Shown here: in pieces, positions 1 to 6,131 of the stretch
Numbering within the stretch: the first letter of the stretch is position 1
How the letters are laid out: each line of letters opens with the position of its first letter
Assembly: GCA_030042915.1 (NCBI GenBank)
Contig: JASHYS010000236.1
Coordinates: 1 to 7,382, forward strand
DNA: 7,382 nt
DNA from: Acidobacteriaceae bacterium
GTDB taxonomy: Bacteria > Acidobacteriota > Terriglobia > Terriglobales > Acidobacteriaceae
Direction: 5' to 3'
Notes under the pieces: model-generated
The model's database searches: none
What the model was told of the DNA's origin: nothing
Seen by the model: the letters and a program-made list of their open reading frames with translations, nothing else
Position numbers and translations under genes: made by a program

Positions 1-1950
1 ATCGAAGATCATCTGACCAGTCCAGGCAGTACCGTCGGGACGGTTGCCTACATGTCGCCGGAACAGATATTGGGCAAGGAACTGGACGCCCGCAGTGACC
101 TGTTCTCCTTCGGGGTCGTGCTGTATGAGATGGCGGCGAGCACCCGGCCGTTTCGAGGCGACTCTTCGGGCGCAATTTTAGACTCGATTCTCCACAAGAT
201 GCCTGCGCCCGCCCTGCGGCTGAATCCCGACCTTCCTGCCAAGTTCGAAGACATCCTCAGCAAGGCGCTCGAAAAGGATCGCGACATTCGCTACCAGTCC
301 GCTAGAGAGCTACGAGCCGACCTGAAACGCCTCAAGCGGGATACGGAATCAGAGCGAGTGCCTGTCGCAACTTCCCAAGCGCAGGCCAGTCCCAAGCTGA
401 CCCGCTACCGTTGGATTCTTGCTTTGACGGCCGCTCTACTGTTAGTGGCGTGTCTGGTCGTGATGGGGGTTCGCAGCCGCGCACCTCGCGCTCGTTCATC
501 CGACGCCGGCAGTATTTCATCTTCTGCGACTCAAACCATCGCGGTGCTTCCGTTCCACGATATTTCGGGAGTGACGAGCGACAGTTGGGCGATAGGCATG
601 ACCGACGCCATCATCAGTCGCCTGACTTCTCTGCAAAACTTAGCCGTGAGGCCGACGACATCTGTTCTTAAGTATGCGAACGAGACGCCGGAGCCCGTTG
701 AGGCCGCCAAGGCATTGGATGTCGAAAGTGTACTTGAAGGGACATACCAACGTGCCGCGGGCACAATCAGAGTTACGGTTCAGCTGATCGACGGCCGCAG
801 TGGAACTATCAAATGGGCCCAACGCTATGATCTACAAAGCGCGGACATCTTGAGCTTCGAAGATACGGTTGCATCCAAGGTGGTAGAAGGGCTTCGGATC
901 GAAATCTCCCCAAGCGAGCAGAAGTCTCTAGAGCAGCCTGCGACCGCTAACGTCGAAGCCTACAACGATTACCTGCAAGCGCGGTTCTATTTGACTGAAT
1001 ATTTCGTACACTCAGGAATCGACAGCATCGAGCAAGGCAAGCGCCTGCTTTCACACGCGATTTCATTGGACGCCAATTTCGCAGACGCTTACGCATTACA
1101 AGCGCAGTTTTATGCGTATCAGGCGGCAAACTTCTTCGAGGACGCTGAAGCAAATGTCAAGCGGGCGGAAGCTGCTGCCCAGAACGCCTTGCGGATCAAT
1201 CCCCGTTCGTCGGAGGGACTCACTGCTTTGGCATTTGCTTATAGCGAGGGGGGGCAGGAGGGAGAGGCGATCCGCACGGCAAGACAGGCTGTCGCGGTGG
1301 CACCCAATAATGCGATTGCTTGGGAATCACTGGGGTATTCGAGTTACTACGCCGGTCTCAACGGACTTTCTGGGCAGGCGTGGGATCGAGTCGTCGCACT
1401 GAATCCCATTCCTCAGCCCCACTGGATGCACGCTCGCATGCTGCTATACGGCGGCAACGCGGAGGATGCCGAACGAGAGATGCGCTCGGTCGTCGCAGCT
1501 AACCCCGATCAATTTAAAGCCTTAGCCTACTTGGGAATGATCCTTTATTACGAGGACAAACTCGATGAAGCCGAACGCACTTTAGATCGAGCGGTTTTAC
1601 TCGGTCGCGACTCTCGGGAGGACACACCGCTTTTGTTAGCAGCATTTCTGTACGCATCACGCGGACAACGCGAGAAGATAGACGCCCGCCTGCTGCAATA
1701 TCGTCCCGAACAGATCATCGATGGCGATGCCGCTTACTGGACAGGAGGAATATATGCCCTCCTCGGCGATAAACAGCGCGCTCTTCTTTGGCTAAAACGA
1801 ACGGTCGCGCTCGGCGATGTCAATTACCCCTGGTTTGAACGCGATAAGAATTACGTCAGTCTACATGCCGACCCGGAATACCAGACAATAATGGCCGGGG
1901 TTCGACAACGTTGGGAAGCGTACAAGGAAGATTTCGATACGGCTCGATGA
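1..1950 (+). CDS. Membrane Ser/Thr protein kinase with TolB-like and TPR domains (5' end missing)
   Basis: The frame is open from base 1, so the gene starts before the window; the ATG at 52 is internal. Counting codons from base 1, residues 1-110 are the C-lobe of a Hanks-type kinase: the activation segment ending GTVAYMSPEQ (APE-like motif at 19-21), the DxxSxG motif at 33-38 and the conserved Arg at 97. The N-lobe, HRD and DFG motifs lie outside, so catalytic competence cannot be judged. One TM helix follows at about 138-157, then a TolB-like region (from 179, TIAVLPFHDISG, to about 280), then several TPRs from about 320 to the C-terminus. Such proteins phosphorylate cytoplasmic substrates, while the TolB-like/TPR half probably lies outside the membrane and senses or binds partners (inference). 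The gene is visibly less GC-rich at third codon positions than the permease next to it. This architecture is, from memory, a large paralogous family in Acidobacteriota. No downstream partner is apparent. Confidence 0.93.
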   Translation: MEDHLTSPGSTVGTVAYMSPEQILGKELDARSDLFSFGVVLYEMAASTRPFRGDSSGAILDSILHKMPAPALRLNPDLPAKFEDILSKALEKDRDIRYQSARELRADLKRLKRDTESERVPVATSQAQASPKLTRYRWILALTAALLLVACLVVMGVRSRAPRARSSDAGSISSSATQTIAVLPFHDISGVTSDSWAIGMTDAIISRLTSLQNLAVRPTTSVLKYANETPEPVEAAKALDVESVLEGTYQRAAGTIRVTVQLIDGRSGTIKWAQRYDLQSADILSFEDTVASKVVEGLRIEISPSEQKSLEQPATANVEAYNDYLQARFYLTEYFVHSGIDSIEQGKRLLSHAISLDANFADAYALQAQFYAYQAANFFEDAEANVKRAEAAAQNALRINPRSSEGLTALAFAYSEGGQEGEAIRTARQAVAVAPNNAIAWESLGYSSYYAGLNGLSGQAWDRVVALNPIPQPHWMHARMLLYGGNAEDAEREMRSVVAANPDQFKALAYLGMILYYEDKLDEAERTLDRAVLLGRDSREDTPLLLAAFLYASRGQREKIDARLLQYRPEQIIDGDAAYWTGGIYALLGDKQRALLWLKRTVALGDVNYPWFERDKNYVSLHADPEYQTIMAGVRQRWEAYKEDFDTAR

Positions 1951-2278
1951 GCTGTCAGTTACAGATAAAAGAAACATCATCGGACTGAGATGTGTTCGCT
2001 GGAAGTGGATCGGGCTATTTGAAGACGAAAAAACCCAGAATCAAATTCAGGCGCAAGGATTGATGGATCCGGCAGCAATTTGGCGTGGAAACGGCTCCTC
2101 GGGCAATTTCGGGAGGCTCTCCTTGGCTCACGGTCGGTTAACCGGCAATCCTGGAATTACTATTTCGCAACTGTCGAGTTGACCACCACCCCCGGGATCC
2201 CATCAAGCCTTTGTCCTGATTTGGCGGCTCACTTGCTGCCTCGCGAGCAGAAGCCTCCGCCCGGCTATAATCTCCCCC
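1951..2278. other. Intergenic region without a gene
   Basis: The 328 bases between the kinase stop and the permease start hold no ORF with coding character; a TTG-started frame at 2080-2307 has no recognisable motif and runs into the permease. I see no stem followed by a T tract that would serve as a terminator for the kinase gene. A small perfect inverted repeat, CAACT-gtcg-AGTTG, lies at 2168-2181, and a promoter-like cluster lies at 2236-2278 (listed separately). Confidence 0.6.
2236..2278 (+). promoter_or_regulatory. Candidate promoter for the GntP permease, with palindrome over the -35 position
   Basis: A perfect TATAAT lies at 2266-2271, only 7 nt before the GTG at 2279. Transcription would therefore begin at or next to the start codon. 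There is no good TTGACA at the right distance. Instead the -35 position holds the 8-bp palindrome CTCGCGAG (2240-2247), which extends to CTG/CAG with one bulged C (2236-2250). This could be an operator for a repressor or activator (inference). One TATAAT by chance in a window of this size is not improbable, so the call rests on position plus the absence of a Shine-Dalgarno. Confidence 0.4.
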
Positions 2279-3724
2279 GTGCCTCCCGCGCCCGTGACCG
2301 CCCATGACGGATACCTGCTGCTCTGCATAGCTGGTACGGTGGCGCTGCTGCTGATCCTCGTGGGACGGCTGCGCGTCCACGCTGCCATCGGGTTGTCGGT
2401 GGCGGCTCTGGCGTTAGGCGTGGCCTCGGGGCTGCCTCTCGCCAGAGTTCCGCTCGCCTTCACCGCCGGCGTGGGCGAAATGATGGGGCGCATCGCCATC
2501 ATCCTCGGCATGGGCGCGATTCTCGGCCAGTTGCTGGCCAGCTCCGGAGGGGCTGCCGCCCTGGGCAAGGCGTTGGTCGAGCGGTGCGGCCCTGCCGGCA
2601 TGCCCTGGGCCCTGCTCTGCCTGGGCATTCTGGTCGGCATTCCGGTCTTTTTCGAAGTGGGCCTGGTGCTGCTGATGCCGATTGTCGTGGATGCGGCGCG
2701 GCGCAGTTGCCGGCCACCCATTCTGGTGAGCTTGCCCCTCCTCGCTGGACTTTCCGCGATGCATGGCCTGGTTCCGCCTCATCCCGCCGCTCTGCTGGCA
2801 GTGGCGGAGTACCACGCCGATCTGGCCCGCGCGCTGCTCTGGGGGTTGGTGGTGGGCGCGCTGGCCGCGATTCCGGCGGGGCCGATCGTGCAACGCGTCT
2901 TGCTTCGTCTCTGGAAGCGGCGCCGCAAGCTGGAACCGGAAGCCGGCGAGGCTCCTGTGCCTGCCATCGCCGCGCAGCACGAATCGTCGAGCGCCGGTGC
3001 CGGAGAATCGGAGCGAGCGGTGGGTGACGAGAGCGCGCGTCCTGCTCCCGCCGGCGCGTTGCGCGCCGTGGCCGCAATCCTATTGCCGGTGGCGCTGATT
3101 TTGCTCGGAGGTTGGGCCGATTCGATGACCGCGCGCGGAAGCCTGCCCAACCAGTTGCTTCATCTGGCCGGTTCACCCGATGTGGCCATGGTGATCGGAG
3201 CGCTGGTGGCCCTGCTGACCCTCGGCGGCAGGATCCAGGAGCCCGCCTACCGCGCGCGCGGTGGCCTGCGGCGATTGACCGCGGACTCCTTCGCTCCCAT
3301 TGCTTCGCCGCTCGTGATCCTGGCTGCGGCCGGAGGACTGAGCGGGGTTCTGCGCGCCTCCGGCGCCGCGCAGGCGGCAGTGACTGTGGCGATGAACGCT
3401 CACATGCCGCCTCTCGTGCTGGCATGGGTGCTCGCGGCGGCGGTGCGCGTCTCCATGGGGTCGGCCACCGTGGCCATGGCCGTGGCCGCGAGCATCCTGG
3501 CTCCCATCTCCACCTCCATGGGCGTGCGGCCGGAGATGCTGGTGCTGGCCACCGGTTCCGGCTCGCTCCTGCTCTCGCACGTCAACGATTCGGGCTTCTG
3601 GCTCGTCAGCTCGCTCTTTAAGATCGATGTGAAGACCACGCTGGCTACGTGGTCGGTGCTCGAAACTGTGCTGTCGCTCTCCGGCCTGGTGCTGACGCTT
3701 CTGCTGGCCGCGGTGCTGCGCTAG
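2279..3724 (+). CDS. GntP-family gluconate/sugar-acid permease
   Basis: This is an inner-membrane H+-coupled importer of gluconate or a related acid (family 2.A.8: gluconate, idonate, fructuronate, glycerate, D-serine); the exact substrate cannot be read from the sequence. The 481-residue protein is hydrophobic with a dozen or more TM segments. Family landmarks are clear: PVFFEVGLVLLMP around residues 122-134, MHGLVPPHP at 161-169, MGSATVAM at 393-400, and SHVNDSGFW at 433-441 followed by the TLATWSVLET segment. Residues about 211-260 form a long charged loop (KRRRK, then Glu/Ala/Ser-rich), which makes the protein longer than the roughly 440-450 residues usual for the family. The start is uncertain: GTG 2279 fits a leaderless mRNA, while GTG 2294 (VTAHDGYLLL) resembles family N-termini; neither has a Shine-Dalgarno. 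No gluconate kinase or GntR regulator is adjacent, so it appears monocistronic. It converges on the DinB-like gene with 1 nt between stop codons. Confidence 0.93.
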   Translation: MPPAPVTAHDGYLLLCIAGTVALLLILVGRLRVHAAIGLSVAALALGVASGLPLARVPLAFTAGVGEMMGRIAIILGMGAILGQLLASSGGAAALGKALVERCGPAGMPWALLCLGILVGIPVFFEVGLVLLMPIVVDAARRSCRPPILVSLPLLAGLSAMHGLVPPHPAALLAVAEYHADLARALLWGLVVGALAAIPAGPIVQRVLLRLWKRRRKLEPEAGEAPVPAIAAQHESSSAGAGESERAVGDESARPAPAGALRAVAAILLPVALILLGGWADSMTARGSLPNQLLHLAGSPDVAMVIGALVALLTLGGRIQEPAYRARGGLRRLTADSFAPIASPLVILAAAGGLSGVLRASGAAQAAVTVAMNAHMPPLVLAWVLAAAVRVSMGSATVAMAVAASILAPISTSMGVRPEMLVLATGSGSLLLSHVNDSGFWLVSSLFKIDVKTTLATWSVLETVLSLSGLVLTLLLAAVLR

Positions 3725-3755
3725 GCTACCACGCTCCCAGCGACCGCCGCAGCAG
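3701..3755. other. Imperfect inverted repeat spanning both stop codons of the convergent pair
   Basis: CTGCTG (3701-3706) and GCGGT (3710-3714) in the last codons of the permease can pair with ACCGC (3743-3747) and CAGCAG (3750-3755) in the last codons of the DinB-like gene, plus a short GCGC/GCG inner stem. Both stop codons sit in the loop region. No T tract follows on either strand, so it is not a classical intrinsic terminator. It might act as a 3'-end stabilising hairpin for either transcript (inference), or simply reflect GC-rich coding sequence. Confidence 0.25.
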
Positions 3756-4220
3756 GACTAGCTCCCCCAGGTGATAGGCGTTGTGATCGGCGACGAGCAG
3801 GGCTTCGCGCAGAATGGTTTGCCCGTCGCCATGCGGGATGCGCGCATGGAGATCGGTGGACCTGCCGGCAACCAGTCCGCACATGGCTTTCAGGTCGCGG
3901 CGAAAAGCGCGCACGCTCTTGTCCCAGGCCTTCGCGTCCGGCGGGGCCGCAGTCTTCGGCCAATAGCCGCCCGGCCACTCCGGGGATTGGTGTTTGGCGT
4001 CGCGCGAAAACTCCAGAATGTCCCACTGCGCGATGCGCATGTGCTCCAGCACCTCCCACGGCGAATGCTCGGCGCCTTGGGGACGCTTGCTGCGCAGCGC
4101 CGGCGGGAGGTTCTTTACGACGGTGTCGAAGTCCGCGTGGGCGTGCCCGCCAGCGAGGAGTTCAACGAGATGTTGTCTCAGGGACGCGTCGCGATCTACA
4201 GTTGGTTTTTTCTTAGGCAT
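3726..4220 (-). CDS. DinB-like / DinB_2 superfamily metal-binding protein
   Basis: The 164-residue cytoplasmic protein fits the four-helix-bundle DinB/YfiT superfamily, whose members bind a divalent metal through three histidines and include thiol-dependent transferases and many proteins of unknown role. The pattern is visible: H60 in WEVLEHMRIAQWDIL, and H146 and H150 in DHNAYHLGEL near the C-terminus. The length is typical. The ATG at 4220 is preferred because GGGGAG lies 10 nt upstream (4231-4236 on the minus strand); a TTG at 4238 would add six residues (MGRIVL) but has no ribosome binding site. The gene is divergent from the exported protein at 4383 and convergent with the permease, so it is probably transcribed alone. 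Substrate and cofactor cannot be inferred. The name reflects fold similarity, not a demonstrated SOS role. Confidence 0.88.
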   Translation of the reverse strand: MPKKKPTVDRDASLRQHLVELLAGGHAHADFDTVVKNLPPALRSKRPQGAEHSPWEVLEHMRIAQWDILEFSRDAKHQSPEWPGGYWPKTAAPPDAKAWDKSVRAFRRDLKAMCGLVAGRSTDLHARIPHGDGQTILREALLVADHNAYHLGELVLLRRSLGAW

Positions 4221-4233
4221 GAGAACGATTCTC
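4221..4233 (-). promoter_or_regulatory. Perfect inverted repeat between ribosome binding site and start of the DinB-like gene
   Basis: GAGAA-cga-TTCTC reads as a perfect 5-bp inverted repeat immediately before the ATG. On the mRNA its 5' arm includes the GAG of the GGGGAG ribosome binding site, and its 3' arm touches the start codon. It could be a translational hairpin or a protein operator (inference). Two further ATTCTC half-sites lie at 4276-4281 and 4305-4310 in the same intergenic gap. Confidence 0.35.
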
Positions 4234-4246
4234 CCCAAAGCGATGT

Positions 4247-4264
4247 GGGCGGCAACACCCGCCC
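4247..4264. promoter_or_regulatory. GC inverted repeat in the divergent intergenic region
   Basis: GGGCGG-caacac-CCGCCC is a perfect 6-bp inverted repeat in the gap between the divergent DinB-like and exported-protein genes. No T tract follows on either strand, so it is not an intrinsic terminator. A protein-binding site or a 5'-UTR hairpin of the DinB-like transcript is possible; short GC palindromes also arise by chance here. Confidence 0.25.
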
Positions 4265-4347
4265 TCCAAAAATAGATTCTCCGGCCGCGTAGTGCGACGC
4301 AACAATTCTCAGGGATTGGAAGGGGCGGTCAATGCGGACGAAAGGGG

Positions 4348-4356
4348 TGTTATCCT
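4348..4356 (+). promoter_or_regulatory. Candidate extended -10 promoter for the exported protein
   Basis: TGTTATCCT combines a TGn extension with a -10-like TATCCT. Transcription would start near 4363, leaving the GAGGTG ribosome binding site (4369-4374) inside a short leader. The 17-bp-upstream position has no good -35, as expected for an extended -10 promoter. If correct, the ATG at 4332 lies upstream of the transcript and cannot be the start. Confidence 0.35.
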
Positions 4357-4368
4357 GTGCGAAAAAAC

Positions 4369-4374
4369 GAGGTG
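4369..4374 (+). promoter_or_regulatory. Ribosome binding site that sets the start at 4383
   Basis: GAGGTG lies 8 nt before the ATG at 4383. The in-frame ATG at 4332 has only GGGGCGG upstream, in poor position. This site therefore decides for the shorter protein. Confidence 0.6.
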
Positions 4375-4382
4375 AATGGAAA

Positions 4383-4952
4383 ATGCCGGAGCTGAAGCGG
4401 ACGGCATCAGCCGTTGTCAAATCAAAGAGAGGTTTATTCCTGCCTTCAACGCTGGTCGCCATCGTGGTCACAGCGGTCGGGGCCGGCGGGCAGCCCTCCT
4501 CGTGGAAGATCTATGATTACCCCGCCGATGGCTTCAGCGTGGCGCTTCCTTCGGCGCCCACCATCCAGGAGCAGAGCGTTCCGACGGCTGCGGGCAGCTT
4601 CGACCTGCGCATGTACCTCACGGAAGAAGGAGGTGCCGGCATGATGGTCGGCGTGAGCAATTTTGGAGACCTCGTGGCGGGAAAGAATGCAGACGATCTG
4701 CTGCAGGGCGGAAAACAAGGCGCGCTAGACAACACTCAGACGCACCTTGTGCGCGAGGCAAAGATCAGCCTTGACGGCCATCCAGGACTGGAGTTTGAAG
4801 CGGAAAATGACAAGCTCCACGCTGTGGTGCGCATCTACCTGGTGACGACCACGCTCTACGAACTGCTCGTGGCATATCCGGTAGGCAAGCCCTACGAACA
4901 GGCGGGGAGGTTTTTTGATTCATTCCAGCTGAAGGCGAAAACTGGCAATTGA
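4383..4952 (+). CDS. Exported or membrane-anchored protein of unknown function
   Basis: I do not recognise a named gene. The 189-residue product has a Lys/Arg-rich N-terminus (MPELKRTASAVVKSKRG), then a hydrophobic stretch at about residues 18-34 ending in small residues. This fits a signal peptide with cleavage near residue 35-37, or an uncleaved anchor. The mature part begins WKIYDYPADGFSVALPSAP and alternates predicted beta strands with a central helix-like segment; it resembles in style the small PsbP/LpqN-like exported proteins, but that is a weak impression. No cysteine follows the signal, so it is not a lipoprotein. The start at 4383 is chosen for its GAGGTG ribosome binding site; an ATG at 4332 would add 17 residues and bury the signal peptide. 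It converges with rph, with 27 nt between the two coding regions and no clear terminator. Confidence 0.8.
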   Translation: MPELKRTASAVVKSKRGLFLPSTLVAIVVTAVGAGGQPSSWKIYDYPADGFSVALPSAPTIQEQSVPTAAGSFDLRMYLTEEGGAGMMVGVSNFGDLVAGKNADDLLQGGKQGALDNTQTHLVREAKISLDGHPGLEFEAENDKLHAVVRIYLVTTTLYELLVAYPVGKPYEQAGRFFDSFQLKAKTGN

Positions 4953-4979
4953 CCGTGCCGATGGCTGCTCGAATTCTCC

Positions 4980-5720
4980 CTACTGGCTGGCGAGCACGCT
5001 CCGTTGCGCGGCAAAAATCTCCTTCAGCCCGGCTTCGGCCAGATCGATCAGCTCGTTGAGCTGTGCCCGCGAAAAGCTGCCTTTCTCAGCCGTCGCCTGC
5101 GTCTCCACCAGTCCCCCATCGGCCGTCATCACCACGTTCATGTCCACCTCGGCCTGCGCGTCCTCCTCGTAGCAAAGATCCAGAATCGCCGTGCCGTCCA
5201 CGATGCCCACCGACGTGGCGGCGACCAGCTGCTTGAGGGGCGATGCCTTCAGCGTTCCCGCCTTCACCAGCGCGTCGAGCGCCAGAGCCAGGGCCACGGC
5301 TGCGCCCGTAATCGCCGCCGTGCGCGTCCCGCCGTCGGCCTGGATCACATCACAGTCGAGAATGATGGTTCGTTCACCGAGAGCCGTCATGTCCACCACC
5401 GAGCGCAGGCTCCGGCCGATCAGTCTCTGGATCTCGTGCGTGCGGCCGCCGATCTTGCCGCGCTCGCTCTCGCGCGGAGTGCGCGTGACGGTGGAGCGGG
5501 GCAGCATGGAGTATTCGGCCGTTACCCAGCCGCGCCCGGCATTGCGCAGCCAGCCGGGAACGCCCTGCTCGACGGTGGCATTGGTGAGGACCCGCGTGTT
5601 GCCCAAAGAAACCAGGACAGAGCCTTCGGCGGTCTGCACGTACCCGGGCGTGAGAGTGAGCGGACGAAGCTGGTCGCTCGTTCTGCCGCCGGGCCGAAGA
5701 GAAATGGATGGGACTTGCAT
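4980..5720 (-). CDS. rph: Ribonuclease PH
   Basis: RNase PH is a phosphorolytic 3'-5' exoribonuclease that trims tRNA precursors and structured RNAs, releasing nucleoside diphosphates; it works as a hexamer in the cytoplasm. The 246-residue protein matches along its length: GRTSDQLRP at 12-20, [14 protein letters not shown] at 64-77, [16 protein letters not shown] at 91-106 (R93 corresponds to the phosphate-site Arg86 of characterised enzymes), QADGGTRTA at 127-135, and the acidic active-site segment with D187 and D193 ([12 protein letters not shown]). It is slightly longer than the usual 238 or so because of about seven extra N-terminal residues. The ATG at 5720 is the only good start; an in-frame TAG lies four codons upstream. 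There is no Shine-Dalgarno; a TAGAAT lies 6 nt upstream (listed separately). The rdgB/HAM1 gene that often follows rph is absent; a convergent gene follows instead. Confidence 0.97.
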   Translation of the reverse strand: MQVPSISLRPGGRTSDQLRPLTLTPGYVQTAEGSVLVSLGNTRVLTNATVEQGVPGWLRNAGRGWVTAEYSMLPRSTVTRTPRESERGKIGGRTHEIQRLIGRSLRSVVDMTALGERTIILDCDVIQADGGTRTAAITGAAVALALALDALVKAGTLKASPLKQLVAATSVGIVDGTAILDLCYEEDAQAEVDMNVVMTADGGLVETQATAEKGSFSRAQLNELIDLAEAGLKEIFAAQRSVLASQ

Positions 5721-5726
5721 GAAGGG

Positions 5727-5732
5727 ATTCTA
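5727..5732 (-). promoter_or_regulatory. Candidate -10 box of rph (leaderless arrangement)
   Basis: TAGAAT (5 of 6 to TATAAT) on the minus strand ends 6 nt before the rph ATG, so transcription would start at the start codon. No purine-rich ribosome binding site is present between it and the ATG (CCCTTC). No strong -35 is seen. The TAG of this box is also the in-frame stop that limits the rph frame. Confidence 0.4.
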
Positions 5733-5957
5733 AGGGAACCTGCCCGCGCTGCGTCGGCGCTCACGATTCCAGTCCGATTCGGGAAAAACCGCGGATTCGA
5801 GTGCCACATCAGGAAATTCGCCCAGCTCCTTGAATCGACAGCATTTCGAAGCCAATGAGCCTCCGCGCCGTTCCCGTTATGGGACCGCACCGGGCTGCCG
5901 CGGCGACCGCGAAATCCCAGCGCCAACCATCATCCCTCCCCTTATCAAGAGCTTAGA

Positions 5958-5992
5958 CAATCCGTTCAGGATTGGCACGCCGCGTGTATAGA
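5958..5992 (+). promoter_or_regulatory. Weak promoter/operator candidate for the histidine kinase
   Basis: CAATCC-gttca-GGATTG is a perfect 6-bp inverted repeat at 5958-5974, followed 12 nt later by TATAGA (5987-5992). A start near 5999 would put the inverted repeat at about -41 to -25, a usual operator position, and give a leader of about 130 nt running through the repeat cluster. No good -35 is present. Position is the main support. Confidence 0.25.
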
Positions 5993-6044
5993 AAAAGGAC
6001 AATTGCCCTTCGCCGAAGCAGAAACGGGAAGCGGGGCAGAGAAG

Positions 6045-6114
6045 CAGGGAACAGGGAAGAGAAAGACAGGGAACAGGGATTAGGGAACTGAGAACTGATC
6101 ACTGAGAACTGATC
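6045..6114 (+). repeat. Intergenic repeat cluster, copy A
   Basis: This stretch is built from short purine-rich units. CAGGGAACAGGGA occurs at 6045-6057 and 6067-6079, GGGAACTGAGAA at 6083-6094, and a perfect tandem of the 14-mer ACTGAGAACTGATC at 6087-6100 and 6101-6114. The 14-mer GAGAAAGACAGGGA (6059-6072), GGGAACAGGGA and GGGAACTGAGAA recur in the same order and orientation in copy B at 7085-7155. It ends 17 nt before the kinase start codon, just ahead of the ribosome binding site AAAGGA (6118-6123). Similar units are, from memory, common between genes in Acidobacteriota; origin and function are not known to me. Confidence 0.8.
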
Positions 6115-6131
6115 TGGAAAGGAATCCGGCG

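Larger units (their letters stand above)
5721..6131. other. Intergenic region between rph and the histidine kinase
   Basis: The 411 bases lie between two divergent genes. I find no coding region I can support: antisense extensions of rph and low-complexity frames are present but lack motifs. The left side holds the rph -10 box. The middle holds a 6-bp inverted repeat and a -10-like hexamer pointing toward the kinase. The right third (about 6021-6114) is purine-rich and made of short repeats (listed separately). No tRNA-like or riboswitch-like structure was recognised. Confidence 0.6.

Noticed and set aside
2080..2307. 75-residue frame in the gap before the permease
   Set aside because: TTG start, no ribosome binding site, no motif, and it overlaps the permease start and promoter.
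2499..3425. 308-residue open frame antisense to the permease
   Set aside because: It is Arg/Pro/Ala-rich, has no motif, and arises from high third-position GC in the permease; the sense frame matches GntP family motifs throughout.
4332..4382. Upstream ATG extension of the exported protein
   Set aside because: Poor ribosome binding site, probably upstream of the transcript start, and it would bury the signal peptide.
4966..4996. TGCTCG...CGAGCA inverted repeat between the exported protein and rph as a terminator
   Set aside because: The loop is 19 nt, the stem only 6 bp, and no T tract follows on either strand.
5682..5696. RNase PH motif reads RPGGR where RPDGR is common, suspected defect
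   Set aside because: The E. coli enzyme, as I recall it, has RPAGR here, so the Asp is not required; all active-site residues I can identify are present.
5004..5858. 284-residue open frame antisense to rph
   Set aside because: Composition is His/Arg-rich and without domains; the minus-strand frame is unmistakable RNase PH.
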